Positions 47,031 to 55,907 of a DNA stretch of 64,000 nt are shown here, one piece after another. The DNA is from CAZMXP01 sp964570285 (GTDB taxonomy: Bacteria; Planctomycetota; PLA2). The notes below the pieces were generated by a model. The model was given only the letters and a program-made list of their open reading frames with translations. It was not told where the DNA came from and did no database searches. Every line of letters starts with the position of its first letter. Positions within the stretch are counted from its first letter, which is position 1. Position numbers and translations under genes: made by a program. The stretch spans positions 1 through 64,000 of the forward strand of contig CAZMXP010000002.1 of assembly GCA_964570285.1 (NCBI GenBank), in the 5' to 3' direction.

Positions 47031-47949
47031 CGCCGCGCTGCGCCGCCGTGAAGAGCGAGAAGAGGCCGCCGGTGTGGAGGAAGAGCACCTCCTGCCCGCG
47101 CACGAAGCGTCCCTCCTCGATCGCCTTCCGCAGGCCGGCCATCGCCTTCCCGGTGTAGACCGGATCCAGCAGCAGCCCCTCGGTCTCCGCGACCTCGCGC
47201 AGGAGCTGCCACTCCTCGAGGCTGCTCTCCGCGTAGCCGAGCCCGACGAACCCGTCGAGGATCTCGGCCCCCTCGCGCGACGGCGGCAGCGGGCCGAGTT
47301 CGGGCCAGCGCTCGACGGCGCGGGCGAGCACGGCGTCGATGCGCGCATGGAAGAACTCGCTGTCGTTGCAGACGCAGACGCCGAGCAGCGGGGTCTCGAG
47401 GCGGGCGGCGATGAGCCCCGCCGTGGTGCCGCCCGACCCGACCGCATGCACGAGGGCGTCGAAGCGCCGCCCCCGCAACTCGTCGCCCGCGGCGCGATAG
47501 CCCCAGAGCCCGACCTCGTTGCTCGCCCCCTCCGGGATCCAGTAGCCCTCGTCGGTGGGCCCGAGCGCGCGGTACTCCTGCCGCGTCACGTAGCGCACCT
47601 CGGCGCCCGCGACGAGGTCCAGGAGCAGGTTCCCCTCGGGCATCGGCTGCATCTCCTCGGTGCGCAGGTAGAGCACGCACTCGAGCCCGAGGCGCGCGCA
47701 GGCGAGGGCCGTCGCGCGGCAGTGGTTGCTCTGCACGCCGCCGCAGGTGAGCACGCGCCGCGCGCCGAGCGCGAGCGCCTCCCCGAGGCAAAACTCGAGC
47801 TTCCGCACCTTGTTCCCGCTGAGCGCCATGCCCGTCAGGTCGTCGCGCTTCACGAAGATGCGCGGCCCGCCCCAGCGCTCCGACAGGCGGTCGAGCGGCT
47901 CGATCGGCGTGTCGAGGCGCCCGAGCGCGACCCGCTGCGGCCCGCTCAC
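47005..47949 (-). CDS. D-cysteine desulfhydrase / ACC deaminase family PLP enzyme
   Basis: 314 residues from GTG at 47949, overlapping the hisS stop as GTGA. It is a fold-type II PLP enzyme with LYS in FVKRDDLTGMALSGNKVRKLEF (the SGNK lysine), then LTCGGVQSNHCRATALACARLG, the phosphate-binding AVGSGGTTAGL, and the C-terminal LDPVYTGKAMAGL and FLHTGG. These signatures fit DcyD/ACC deaminase-like proteins. D-cysteine desulfhydrase is more likely than true ACC deaminase in a bacterium of this kind, but the sequence alone cannot settle it. It is the last gene of the long minus-strand operon. Confidence 0.88.
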   Translation of the reverse strand: MSGPQRVALGRLDTPIEPLDRLSERWGGPRIFVKRDDLTGMALSGNKVRKLEFCLGEALALGARRVLTCGGVQSNHCRATALACARLGLECVLYLRTEEMQPMPEGNLLLDLVAGAEVRYVTRQEYRALGPTDEGYWIPEGASNEVGLWGYRAAGDELRGRRFDALVHAVGSGGTTAGLIAARLETPLLGVCVCNDSEFFHARIDAVLARAVERWPELGPLPPSREGAEILDGFVGLGYAESSLEEWQLLREVAETEGLLLDPVYTGKAMAGLRKAIEEGRFVRGQEVLFLHTGGLFSLFTAAQRGVTGWSGKA

Positions 47950-49112
47950 GGGAGCGACTCCACCTTCACGGTGCGCTCTTCCCCGGTCGCAAGCTCCTTC
48001 ACCTTCACGGCGCCCTCGCGCCACTCGTCGGGGCCGACGAGATAGACGCGGCGGGCGCCGGCGCCGATGGCCCCCTTGATCGCCTTGCCCGGCTTGTCCG
48101 CGACGAAGGGGGCCTCCGCGCGCAGGCCCGCGGCGCGAAGCTGGCGCACCACCTGGCGGGCGGGACCGCTCATCCCGGCGCCGATCGGGATCACCATCGC
48201 GTCGATCCTGGGGGGGTGCGGGGGCAGCAGCCCCTTCTGCTTGATCAGCTCGGTCAGCACGACGTCGCCCATGCCGAAGCCTAGGGCCGGCATCGCGGGC
48301 CCCCCGAGCTTCTCGACCAGCTGGTCGTAGCGCCCTCCCCCGGCCACCGCGCGCAGCGACCGCTCGCGGTCGAAGATCTCGAACACGATGCCGGTGTAGT
48401 AGGCGAGGCCGCGCACGATCGTCCGGTCGGGGACGACGTACTCGCCGATGCCGTAGTCGTCGCAGGCGGCGAGGAACGCGTCGAACTCCGGGTCGGACTC
48501 GAAGGGCGACGCGAGCCACTCCTGCACGCGCGGATCCTCGACCTGCCCGCGGTCGATGGCCGAGAGCGCCCTCTCGAGGTCGGGGATGCCGAGCTCGCGC
48601 AGCTTCGCCTCGGCGAGCCGGCGGTGGTTGGCGCGCACGTAGACGTCCTTCTCGGTGAGGCCGAGCCGGCGCAGCGCGTCGAGGGCCACCGAGAGCAGCT
48701 CCGCCTCGGCGGCCACCTCCGGCGCGCCGAGGATGTCCACGTTCCACTGGATGTGCTCGCGCAACCGCCCGCGCTGCTGGCGCTCGTAGCGGAAGAGCTG
48801 CGGCGTCGCGTACCACTTCACGGGCTTCTTCAGGGCGGCGGCGCGCTCGCCCGCCATGCGCGCCAGCGTCGGCGTCAGCTCCGCGCGCAGCGCGACCTCG
48901 CGCCCCCCCTTGTCGGTGAAGGCGTAGAGCTGTTCGACGATCTCCCCGCCCGACTTCGCGCGGAAGAGGTCGAGGCTCTCGAGCGGCGGCCCCTCGATCT
49001 CCTCGAAGCCCGCCGCCCGCGCCGCCGCGTGCCACGCGCGCTCGACATGGCGCCGCAGCGCCATCTCCTCCGGATAGAAGTCGCGGAAGCCGGGCAGCGC
49101 CTGGAACGCCAT
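47946..49112 (-). CDS. hisS: Histidyl-tRNA synthetase
   Basis: 388 residues. A class II synthetase that charges tRNA-His. Motif 1 region FQALPGFRDFYPEEMALRR, motif 2 YATPQLFRYERQQRGRLREH, the HisRS-specific GLAYYTGIVFEIFD and GGGRYDQLVEKLGG, and motif 3 ALGFGMGDVVL are all present, followed by the anticodon-binding domain (MVIPIGAGMSGPARQVVRQL). At 388 residues it is somewhat shorter than the common ~420, with a trimmed insertion region. The start lies 13 bp after the stop of the O-antigen-ligase gene. Confidence 0.95.
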   Translation of the reverse strand: MAFQALPGFRDFYPEEMALRRHVERAWHAAARAAGFEEIEGPPLESLDLFRAKSGGEIVEQLYAFTDKGGREVALRAELTPTLARMAGERAAALKKPVKWYATPQLFRYERQQRGRLREHIQWNVDILGAPEVAAEAELLSVALDALRRLGLTEKDVYVRANHRRLAEAKLRELGIPDLERALSAIDRGQVEDPRVQEWLASPFESDPEFDAFLAACDDYGIGEYVVPDRTIVRGLAYYTGIVFEIFDRERSLRAVAGGGRYDQLVEKLGGPAMPALGFGMGDVVLTELIKQKGLLPPHPPRIDAMVIPIGAGMSGPARQVVRQLRAAGLRAEAPFVADKPGKAIKGAIGAGARRVYLVGPDEWREGAVKVKELATGEERTVKVESLP

Positions 49113-49125
49113 GGCCGCGATCCTA

Positions 49126-51288
49126 TCACTCGGCCAGCAGGGCCAGCAGTTCCGGCTGATCCGCGAAGAGCGACCGCAGCGCGGCGCGATGGCCGGGGTT
49201 CGACCGCGCGAAGAGCCTCACGGCGGCGCGCACCTCCTCCTCCTTCGCGAGCCCCGGCGATCCGAGCAGCGCCTTCTCGAAGTCGGCGCGGGCCGCCCGG
49301 TCGTCCCCCCGGAGCACCGCCGCCAGCGCATCGAGCAGATAGGCCGTCGCGTCGTAGCGGCGCGAGAGCGGCAGCAGGTCGAGCCCCCGGGCCGCGCGGG
49401 CGGCGAGTCGGAGGTGGGGGGCGCGCGGGTCGCCCGCGACGAGCGCCTCGGAGAGCAGCAGCGCCTCCCGCAGCGGCGCGGCGACGGCCGCGAGGCGCTC
49501 GCGCCGCCAGCGCGCCTGCGCCTCCTCGATGCGCCGCAGGTGCGAGACCGCCTCCTCCCCCGGCTCCCGCTCGGTCTTCGGCCGGGGGTGGTCCGCGTCG
49601 ATCCGTTCGACGCGGCCCCAGAGATCGTCGATGCGCGCGAGCACCTCCGGCGCCGGCAGCATCGAGACCGCGCGGGCGATCTCCCCGGTGACGCCGCCGC
49701 CGGCATGGACCTGCTGCAGCGACAGGTCGAGCAGCTCCCGCGCCACGGCGACCTCGCGGGGCGCCCGGCGCTCCGCTTCCGCGAGCGCGTCCCGCGCGAG
49801 GTCGAGCCTGCCGAGCCGGCGCCGCGCCCCCGCGAGCAGCAGGTGGGGCCGGTAGGGGCGGGGGTCGGCCTCGATCGCGAGATCGAGGATCGAGATCGCC
49901 TGCAGCGGCTCGTCGTCCATCACCAGCTCGGCCAGCGCGCACCGCGTGAGCGAGTGGTGGGGGTCGTGGCGGAGCAGCGTCTGCCGGTGGTGGGCGATCG
50001 CCTCCTCCCGGTCCATCCAGCGGGCGAGGTTGTACCGCGCGTTTGCGTTGTGCGGTTCGCTCGACAGCAGGCGGTGCAGGTCCTCGCGCGTGCCCCTCGT
50101 CAGCAGCGCCTCCGGATGATGCGCCTCCAGCCGGAGCACCCGATCGAGATCCTGCGGCCTTCCCGCGAACGCCACGTCCGCGGCCATGTGGCGCCCCGCG
50201 AACCAGAGCCCCCCGACCGCCGCGGCCAACCCGGCCCACGGCACCACGCGACCCCGGAGGCGCTCTTCGCGACGGGCAAAGCCCATCGCGAAAATGGCGA
50301 GGGCGAGCAGCGAGGGGTCGCGCAGCGGGAGATCGACCAGCGAGGCCGTGGCGAACGCGGCGAACGACGCGAACGGGGCCGGGGCGCGGCGCAGGCCGTA
50401 GAGCGTCGCGCCGATCCAGAGCAGGTGGGCGAGCAGCGCGGGGAATCCCCCCTCGGCGAAGCTCTCGAGATAGTCGTTGTGCACGGCGTGGACGATCCGG
50501 CCCCCCGAGATCGCGTGCTCGGCCAGCGGCCGCACCGGCGGGTACTCGCGCGCGAACCCCCCGCTGCCGAGGCCGAGCAGCGGCCGCTCGAGCCCCATCG
50601 TCGTCGCGGCGCGATACCAGACCTTGCGCACCTCGACGGTGTTGCCAGGTCCGACCATCACGCCGACGGCGACCACCGCGACCGGCAGCGCGAGCAGCAG
50701 CGGCTTCCGCCAGCGCGGCATCGTCCACGCGAGCGCGACCGCCCCGGCGAGAGCCCCGCCGCGACTCTCCGTCGCGACGAGGCCGGCGAGGAGCGTCACG
50801 AGCAGGGGCCAGCGATACCGGCTCCTCATCGCCCAGGGCAGCAGCATCGCGAGACCGGCGCCCGCGAAGTTGCGGTTCGCGAAGAACGAGTGCGCCTGCC
50901 GCGCGGGACCGAGCGCCTGCACGATCGCGTAGAGCGCCGCCACCCCCCCGAGCCCCCCCAGGACGAGCGCGGCACGGCGACGCAGCCCCCCGCGAAGGCC
51001 GCCCACCGCATGGGCGAAGAGCGCGAGCGCGACCAGCAGCGCGAGGTGCCGGACCGGCTCGCCGACCATCGGCGAGCGGAGCAGCATGACCGCGCGCACG
51101 GCCACGAAGAGCCAGAGCGCCGCCGCCGCGTGCGTCCAGGCGAGCCTCGGCCCGCGCCGCAGCATCCCGAACGCCACGCCGCACGCCGCCAGCAGGGCCG
51201 CGTACTTGACCGCGTGGAAGTCGAAGGCGACCGGCGAGAGGGCGACCACCCCGAGGACCGGCACGAGGAGGAGCGCCCGGGTCGTCAC
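49126..51288 (-). CDS. O-antigen ligase-like membrane protein with C-terminal TPR region
   Basis: 720 residues from GTG at 51288, overlapping the ftsY stop (GTGA). The first ~400 residues are polytopic (about ten helices) with the Wzy/WaaL signature: HSFFANRNFAGAGLAMLLPW, TESRGGALAGAVAL, GLGSGGFAREYPP and the long-loop HNDYLESFAEGGFPALL. The rest is soluble and helical, with TPR-like units (HNANARYNLARWMDREEAIA, PHLLLAGARRRLGRLDLARD). Such proteins transfer or polymerise lipid-linked glycans in the inner membrane. The partner glycan is unknown and no other polysaccharide gene is near. Its place inside a translation and secretion operon is unusual. Confidence 0.8.
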   Translation of the reverse strand: MTTRALLLVPVLGVVALSPVAFDFHAVKYAALLAACGVAFGMLRRGPRLAWTHAAAALWLFVAVRAVMLLRSPMVGEPVRHLALLVALALFAHAVGGLRGGLRRRAALVLGGLGGVAALYAIVQALGPARQAHSFFANRNFAGAGLAMLLPWAMRSRYRWPLLVTLLAGLVATESRGGALAGAVALAWTMPRWRKPLLLALPVAVVAVGVMVGPGNTVEVRKVWYRAATTMGLERPLLGLGSGGFAREYPPVRPLAEHAISGGRIVHAVHNDYLESFAEGGFPALLAHLLWIGATLYGLRRAPAPFASFAAFATASLVDLPLRDPSLLALAIFAMGFARREERLRGRVVPWAGLAAAVGGLWFAGRHMAADVAFAGRPQDLDRVLRLEAHHPEALLTRGTREDLHRLLSSEPHNANARYNLARWMDREEAIAHHRQTLLRHDPHHSLTRCALAELVMDDEPLQAISILDLAIEADPRPYRPHLLLAGARRRLGRLDLARDALAEAERRAPREVAVARELLDLSLQQVHAGGGVTGEIARAVSMLPAPEVLARIDDLWGRVERIDADHPRPKTEREPGEEAVSHLRRIEEAQARWRRERLAAVAAPLREALLLSEALVAGDPRAPHLRLAARAARGLDLLPLSRRYDATAYLLDALAAVLRGDDRAARADFEKALLGSPGLAKEEEVRAAVRLFARSNPGHRAALRSLFADQPELLALLAE

Positions 51289-52193
51289 GCGAAGAGCGCT
51301 TCGACGAACGCGTGCGGATCGAACGGGGCGATGTCGCCCTGCTTCTCGCCGACGCCGATGAACTTGACCGGCAGCGCGAGTTCGTCGCGGATCGAGAGCA
51401 CCGCGCCGCCGCGGGCGGTGCCGTCGAGCTTCGCGAGGAAGATGCCGGTGACCGGCGCGGCGTCGTGGAAGCGCCGCGCCTGCATCAGCGCGTTCTGGCC
51501 CGTCGTCGCGTCGAGCACGAGCAGCGTCTCGTGGGGCGCGCCGGGGATGCACTTGCCGAGCACGCGCCGGATCTTCTCGAGCTCGCGCATCAGGTTCTCC
51601 TGCGTGTGGAGGCGCCCCGCGGTGTCGACGATGAGCACGTCGGCGCCGCGCGCGCGCGCCGCCTCGGCGGCGTCGTACGCGACGGCGGCGGGGTCGGCTC
51701 CCGTCGCCTGTTTGACGATCTCGATGCCGAGCCTCTTGCTCCAGATCGTGAGCTGCTCGACGGCGGCGGCGCGGAAGGTGTCGCCCGCGCCGAGCACGAC
51801 GCTCTTGCCCTGGCCGCGCAGGTAGCCCGCCAGCTTCGCGATCGAGGTCGTCTTGCCGGAGCCGTTCACGCCGACGACGAGGATCACCGTCGGCGGGGCC
51901 GCCTGCATGTTCAGCGCGAGCCCCGCCGTCCCGAGCCGCGCCGCGAGGCGCGACTTGAGGAAGTCGGTCACCTGGTCCGCCGCCGTGACCTCCTTGCGCT
52001 TCCAGGAGTCGCGCAACTCGCCCAGGACCGCTTCGGTCGTCCTGACGCCCACGTCCGCGGTGATCAGGAACTGCTCGAGCTCCTCGAGCAGGTCCTCGTC
52101 CAGCGTGCGGCCGTGCAGCACGCGCCGCAGGCCCGACGCGAGCGCGTCGCGCGTCTTCCGGAGCCCGTCGCGGAGGCGGTCGAAGAGGCCCAT
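51285..52193 (-). CDS. ftsY: Signal recognition particle receptor FtsY
   Basis: 302 residues. It docks SRP-ribosome complexes at the inner membrane. The N domain (DEDLLEELEQFLITADVGVRT) and G domain are complete: G1 GVNGSGKTTSIAKLAGYL, DTFRAAAVEQL, DTAGRLHTQENLMREL, the G4 region AKLDGTARGGAVLSI and closing GVGEKQGDIAPFDP. The acidic N-terminal A domain of proteobacterial FtsY is absent, replaced by a short basic helix (MGLFDRLRDGLRKTRDAL), as in many phyla. The ATG overlaps the nusB TGA by one base. Confidence 0.95.
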   Translation of the reverse strand: MGLFDRLRDGLRKTRDALASGLRRVLHGRTLDEDLLEELEQFLITADVGVRTTEAVLGELRDSWKRKEVTAADQVTDFLKSRLAARLGTAGLALNMQAAPPTVILVVGVNGSGKTTSIAKLAGYLRGQGKSVVLGAGDTFRAAAVEQLTIWSKRLGIEIVKQATGADPAAVAYDAAEAARARGADVLIVDTAGRLHTQENLMRELEKIRRVLGKCIPGAPHETLLVLDATTGQNALMQARRFHDAAPVTGIFLAKLDGTARGGAVLSIRDELALPVKFIGVGEKQGDIAPFDPHAFVEALFA

Positions 52194-52603
52194 CAGAGGT
52201 TCCGGTCGCGGCGCACGCGGTCGAGGATGCCGTTGATGAAGCTGCCGGACTGCTGCGTCGAGAAGCGCTTGCCCATGTCGATGGCCTCGTTGATCGAGAC
52301 CTTCGCGGGGATGTCGGGGCGGTGGAGCATCTCGAAGACCGCGAGGCGCAGGATGTTGCGGTCCACCGTCGCCATGCGGCGGATGTGCCAGTTCTGCGCG
52401 GCGCCGGAGAGGATCGCGTCGATCTCCGCCATCACCTCGATCGTGCCGACGACGAGCGCCCGGGCGAACTCGCGCACCTCGGCGTCCTCCGGCTCCTCGC
52501 GCACGAGGAAGGCGTCGAGATCCTCGACCGACTCGGGGCCCCGCGCGTCGACCTGATAGAGCATCTGCAGCGCGAGCTCGCGCGCGCGGGTGCGCTTCCT
52601 CAC
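52193..52603 (-). CDS. nusB: Transcription antitermination factor NusB
   Basis: 136 residues from a GTG start at 52603. It is an all-helical protein that binds boxA RNA with S10 in rRNA antitermination. TRARELALQMLYQVD at the N-terminus, the VDRNILRLAVFEML helix and IPAKVSINEAIDMGKRFSTQQSGSF at the C-terminus are diagnostic. GTGA overlaps the ribH stop. The ribH-nusB pair is a common arrangement. Confidence 0.94.
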   Translation of the reverse strand: MRKRTRARELALQMLYQVDARGPESVEDLDAFLVREEPEDAEVREFARALVVGTIEVMAEIDAILSGAAQNWHIRRMATVDRNILRLAVFEMLHRPDIPAKVSINEAIDMGKRFSTQQSGSFINGILDRVRRDRNL

Positions 52604-53070
52604 CGCCGGATCCTTCGCGCGAGCGAGATGGATTCGAGGACCGCCATCGCGGCGTCGAACCCCTTGTTCCCCGCCTTGCCGCCGGCGCGCTGCAGCGCCT
52701 GGTCGAGGTCGTCGGTCGTCAGCACGCCGCAGGAGACCGGGTGGCCCGTCTCGCGGGCGATCGCGGCGAGGCCGCCGACGGCCGCGTCGCAGACGTAGTC
52801 GTAGTGCGCGGTCTCGCCGCGGATCACGCAGCCGAGCCCGACGACGCCGTCGACCCTGCGCTCGTGCAGCAGCAGGCGCGCCACCCCCGCGAGCTCGAAG
52901 GCCCCCGGCACGCGTGCGACGACGACATCCTCGTCGGCGACCCCGTGCCGCCGCAGGCAGTCGAGCGCGCCCGCCTCGAGGCGGTCGGTGACCACGCTGT
53001 TGAACCGCGCGACGACGACGCCCACGCGCACGCCGCGCCCCGAGAAGTCTCCGACCAGTTCCTGCGCCAT
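52600..53070 (-). CDS. ribH: 6,7-dimethyl-8-ribityllumazine synthase
   Basis: 156 residues. It condenses the ribityl-aminouracil with dihydroxybutanone phosphate in riboflavin synthesis. VGVVVARFNSVVTDRL, VPGAFELAGVARLLL, VIRGETAHYDYVCDAAVGGL (active-site His) and PVSCGVLTTDDLDQALQRAG are characteristic, and the length is normal. It lies 12 bp after the EamA gene and is coupled to nusB. No other rib genes occur in the window. Confidence 0.95.
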   Translation of the reverse strand: MAQELVGDFSGRGVRVGVVVARFNSVVTDRLEAGALDCLRRHGVADEDVVVARVPGAFELAGVARLLLHERRVDGVVGLGCVIRGETAHYDYVCDAAVGGLAAIARETGHPVSCGVLTTDDLDQALQRAGGKAGNKGFDAAMAVLESISLARRIRR

Positions 53071-53082
53071 ACCGGGGGCGCA

Positions 53083-53997
53083 TTATACGGGGGGGGCGGG
53101 GGGGCGCGGAGAGACGCGCGCGTGCCGCTGCACGAGCATCACCCCGGCGATCACGAGCAGCGTGCCGCCCCAGTAGAGGGGGCCGAGGTCCTGGGGGTCG
53201 CCGAGCATCCAGACGAGCAGCGCGGTCGCGGCGGGCTGCGCGTTCGCGCAGATGGCGACCTCGACCGGTTCGAGGTCGCGCAGCAGCCGGTTCCAGAGGA
53301 GCATCATCAGCGCGCTCGTCACGACGCAGAGGTAGGCGAGGCCGGCCCACGCATCGGCGGGTATGGCGGCGAGGTCGGTGCGCAGCAGCGGCGGCAACCC
53401 GACCGGGGCCATCGCGCAGGTGCCGAGCAGGATCGACCACGCCGTCACGGCGCGGGGATCGTAGGCGCGCATCAGCGGCCGCGACAGCACGGTGATGACG
53501 ACCCACACGGCGAGGCCGAGCAGGATCCAGAGGTCGCCGCGGCGGATCTGCGCGAACTCCGGTCCCCGCTCCCACGGGCGCAGCAGCACGAGCACGCCCG
53601 CAAGCGCCACCATCACCCCGAGCGCCTTCACCGCGGGCGGCCGCCGCCGTTCGACGGCGCTCTGCAGCAGCAGCACGCCGACCGGCGTCATCGCGTAGAT
53701 GACCGCCGGGTGGCCCGGCACGGTATCGCGCAGCCCCTGGAGGAAGGGGTAGTGGTTGAGCGGGATCAGCAGCAGGCCGAGCCCGGCGATGCGCAGCCAG
53801 TCGGCCCGCCGGAAGCGCGGCCTGGGAATCAGGCTGCCGGTGAGTGCGAGCAGCAGCGCCGAGGCGCCGACGCCCCGCGCGAACGTGAGCGCCGCCGCGT
53901 CCGGAAAGCCGAGCGCCGCCTGCCGCCCGAGCACGTAGGTCCCCGCGGCGCAGAAGACGTGGAGCACCATCAACCGGTAGAGGCCCCCGCGGCTCAC
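53083..53997 (-). CDS. EamA/DMT-family transporter
   Basis: 304 residues with ten predicted membrane helices arranged as two EamA repeats (first AAALTFARGVGASALLLALT, second AVTAWSILLGTCAMAPVG ... AYLCVVTSALMMLLWNRLLR ... AICANAQPAATALLVWMLG). Such proteins usually export amino acids, nucleosides or other small metabolites through the inner membrane. The substrate cannot be told. It is tightly spaced in the operon (9 bp from the gene upstream and 12 bp from ribH). Confidence 0.85.
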   Translation of the reverse strand: MSRGGLYRLMVLHVFCAAGTYVLGRQAALGFPDAAALTFARGVGASALLLALTGSLIPRPRFRRADWLRIAGLGLLLIPLNHYPFLQGLRDTVPGHPAVIYAMTPVGVLLLQSAVERRRPPAVKALGVMVALAGVLVLLRPWERGPEFAQIRRGDLWILLGLAVWVVITVLSRPLMRAYDPRAVTAWSILLGTCAMAPVGLPPLLRTDLAAIPADAWAGLAYLCVVTSALMMLLWNRLLRDLEPVEVAICANAQPAATALLVWMLGDPQDLGPLYWGGTLLVIAGVMLVQRHARVSPRPPAPPV

Positions 53998-54006
53998 CGC
54001 GGAAGG

Positions 54007-54585
54007 CTACCGGCCCTTGCAAGCCCCCATCGCGCCGTCGCAGGCGGCGCACGCGCTTTCGGCGGCGAACGACCCCGCCTCGCCGTGGCGCTGGGACTCG
54101 GCGAGCATCTTCATCCCCTCCTTGCGCCCCTCGGCGATCGCCTCGCGCCACTCGTCGCCGAGGTGCATGCGTTGGATGCGGCGGCCGACCCAGCGCGAGA
54201 GGAGGTCCTGCAGTACCGCGAGCCGCTCCTTGAACGTGCCCCCGGCGAGCGCCCTGCGCGTCGCGTCGGGCAGGCCGCCGCCGAACGTGTCGGACACCCC
54301 CTTCCAGCCGTAGAACTCCGGGCGCGCCCGATAGACGAGCATCGCGTTGAGCGCGGGCATGCAGAGCGGGCAGGCATAGATGAAGTGCGTGTAGCGCTCG
54401 CCGAACCTCGACGGCTCGCGCGCGAGCAGCACGTCCATCGACGCGTTGTCGACGCCGTCCTCGTAGAGCCCTTCGAGCACCGAGAGGAAGATCATGTTCC
54501 GGAGTTCGTCGTGCGAGACCTTCGGGGGGGCATCCCCTGCCACGCAGAGGCCGAGCAGGAGCAGCAGGGTGAGTGTGCGGGGCAT
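54007..54585 (-). CDS. Secreted cysteine-containing protein of unknown function
   Basis: 192 residues with a clear signal peptide (MPRTLTLLLLLGLCVAG). The mature protein is largely helical. It carries IYACPLCMPALNAMLVY in the middle and a C-terminal cysteine cluster SACAACDGAMGACKGR. The CxxC pairs suggest metal or haem binding, or disulfides. No CxxCH haem motif is present, so it is not a c-type cytochrome. I do not recognise the family. It is the first gene of the eight-gene minus-strand operon and may simply share the promoter. Confidence 0.65.
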   Translation of the reverse strand: MPRTLTLLLLLGLCVAGDAPPKVSHDELRNMIFLSVLEGLYEDGVDNASMDVLLAREPSRFGERYTHFIYACPLCMPALNAMLVYRARPEFYGWKGVSDTFGGGLPDATRRALAGGTFKERLAVLQDLLSRWVGRRIQRMHLGDEWREAIAEGRKEGMKMLAESQRHGEAGSFAAESACAACDGAMGACKGR

Positions 54586-54666
54586 GGGGAACAGGATAGG
54601 AGGGGGCGCGGGGGGGGTGTATCCGGGGTGTAACGCCTGCGGCCGTTGTGGTAGAACCCCGGCCGC

Positions 54667-55050
54667 ATGATCCGACGACGCGCCCTCCCTCCCCTTCTCG
54701 CCTCCCTGCTGGTCGCCGCCTGCGGAGGCGGCGACGGGGCGGGGGGAGGCGGCCGCGGCGGACCCGACCTGGCCGCCACGCAGCAGAAGCTGCTTGCCAG
54801 CGTGAACCTCGTCGTCGAAGGCAACGCGAGGTTCTCGAAGTTCGCCGAGAAGAGCCGCAAGTCCGAAGGGGGCGGCGGGATGGAGTCGCTCATGGTCACG
54901 TTCGAGGGCGAGATCGAGTTCACCGGCGACTGCTACTACGGAGACAAGGAGCGCAAGAAGGGCGACCGCGTCCCGTTCGACGCCGAGGTCGAGTATCTGA
55001 GGGATGGGGATGGCTGGAAGCAGCTGATCATGGGGCTCGACCTGCGCTGA
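54667..55050 (+). CDS. Small lipoprotein of unknown function
   Basis: 127 residues. The signal peptide ends in a lipobox (SLLVAAC, lipidated Cys19) followed by a Gly/Asp-rich tether. The mature domain (~75 residues) is beta-rich and ends in VEYLRDGDGWKQLIMGLDLR, a pattern seen in small exported proteins where a modified phrase such as 'W..i.' closes a sheet. It is divergent from the Cys-rich gene (81 bp apart). The ATP-grasp gene follows 5 bp downstream, so the two are co-transcribed. Confidence 0.7.
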   Translation: MIRRRALPPLLASLLVAACGGGDGAGGGGRGGPDLAATQQKLLASVNLVVEGNARFSKFAEKSRKSEGGGGMESLMVTFEGEIEFTGDCYYGDKERKKGDRVPFDAEVEYLRDGDGWKQLIMGLDLR

Positions 55051-55055
55051 GTCGC

Positions 55056-55907
55056 ATGCTCGCGGTCGTCCACACGCGGGAGTCGCCCTGCGTCTGCCAT
55101 CGCTTCTTCGTGCGCGAGGCGCGCGCGCTGGGCTGGAGGACGGCGCTCGTCGCGGTGGAGGTCCTGTTCGAGCGCCGTGACGTGATCGCCCGCGCCGACC
55201 TCGTCGCCGAACACGCCGATACCTACCGCGGCCGGGGCGACCTCCGCCCGCTCGTCCGCCATGCGATCGAGGCGATGGGCGGCCGACTGCTCGGCGCGGG
55301 CGCGGCCGCCGCCCACCTCTGCGATGACAAAGTCGCCGCGCGCGCTCGCCTCGAGCGGGCGGGCATCCCGGTGCCCCCTCCCTTCCGCGGTCGCTTCCCG
55401 GCGGTGGCGAAGCGCCCCTTCGAGCACGGCAGCCGCGGCGTGGCCCTCGTGAAGACGCCCGAGGCGCTGGCCGCGGTGCGCCGGCGCTGGCCGGGTGAAC
55501 TGCTGGTCGAGGAGTACGTCGACGGCCGCGAGCTGGCCGTGGGGCTCGTCGAGCGGGGCCGACGGTTGCAAGTGCTTCCGATCGTCGAGACGCTCGTCCC
55601 GTTCTATGGCAAGTCGCACAAGTGGGGCGGCCCCCCGGGCCCCCACATCCTCGCCGCCACACTGGCAAGGCGCACGGAGCGCGGGATCGCCGCTCTCGCG
55701 AAGCGGGCCTTCCGCGCGCTCGGCCTGCGCGACTACGCGCGCTTCGACCTGCGGCTGCCCAGCGGCGGCGAGCCGCGCTTCCTCGAGGCGAACGCGCGTC
55801 CGAGCGTCGAGGAGGGGAGCGAGTTCAGGGTCGCCGCGGAACTCGCCGGCTACGACGGGCGGCGGCTGATGGAGCTCTTGTTGTCGCGACGAGAAAGCGC
55901 CGGGTGA
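55056..55907 (+). CDS. ATP-grasp ligase (D-alanine--D-alanine ligase-like)
   Basis: 283 residues. A short N-terminal domain precedes an ATP-grasp fold: DDKVAARARLERAGIPVPPP, the ATP-lysine strand FPAVAKRPFEHGSRGVALVK, the EEYVDGRELAVGLVE strand, and the Mg-binding DLRLPSGGEPRFLEANARPS. The E-x-N-x-x-P ending is the D-Ala-D-Ala-ligase type (Glu/Asn metal ligands). The protein is shorter than true Ddl, and its N-terminal domain differs, so it probably joins other carboxylate/amine substrates. The last 83 bases overlap the convergent methyltransferase gene. Confidence 0.8.
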   Translation: MLAVVHTRESPCVCHRFFVREARALGWRTALVAVEVLFERRDVIARADLVAEHADTYRGRGDLRPLVRHAIEAMGGRLLGAGAAAAHLCDDKVAARARLERAGIPVPPPFRGRFPAVAKRPFEHGSRGVALVKTPEALAAVRRRWPGELLVEEYVDGRELAVGLVERGRRLQVLPIVETLVPFYGKSHKWGGPPGPHILAATLARRTERGIAALAKRAFRALGLRDYARFDLRLPSGGEPRFLEANARPSVEEGSEFRVAAELAGYDGRRLMELLLSRRESAG

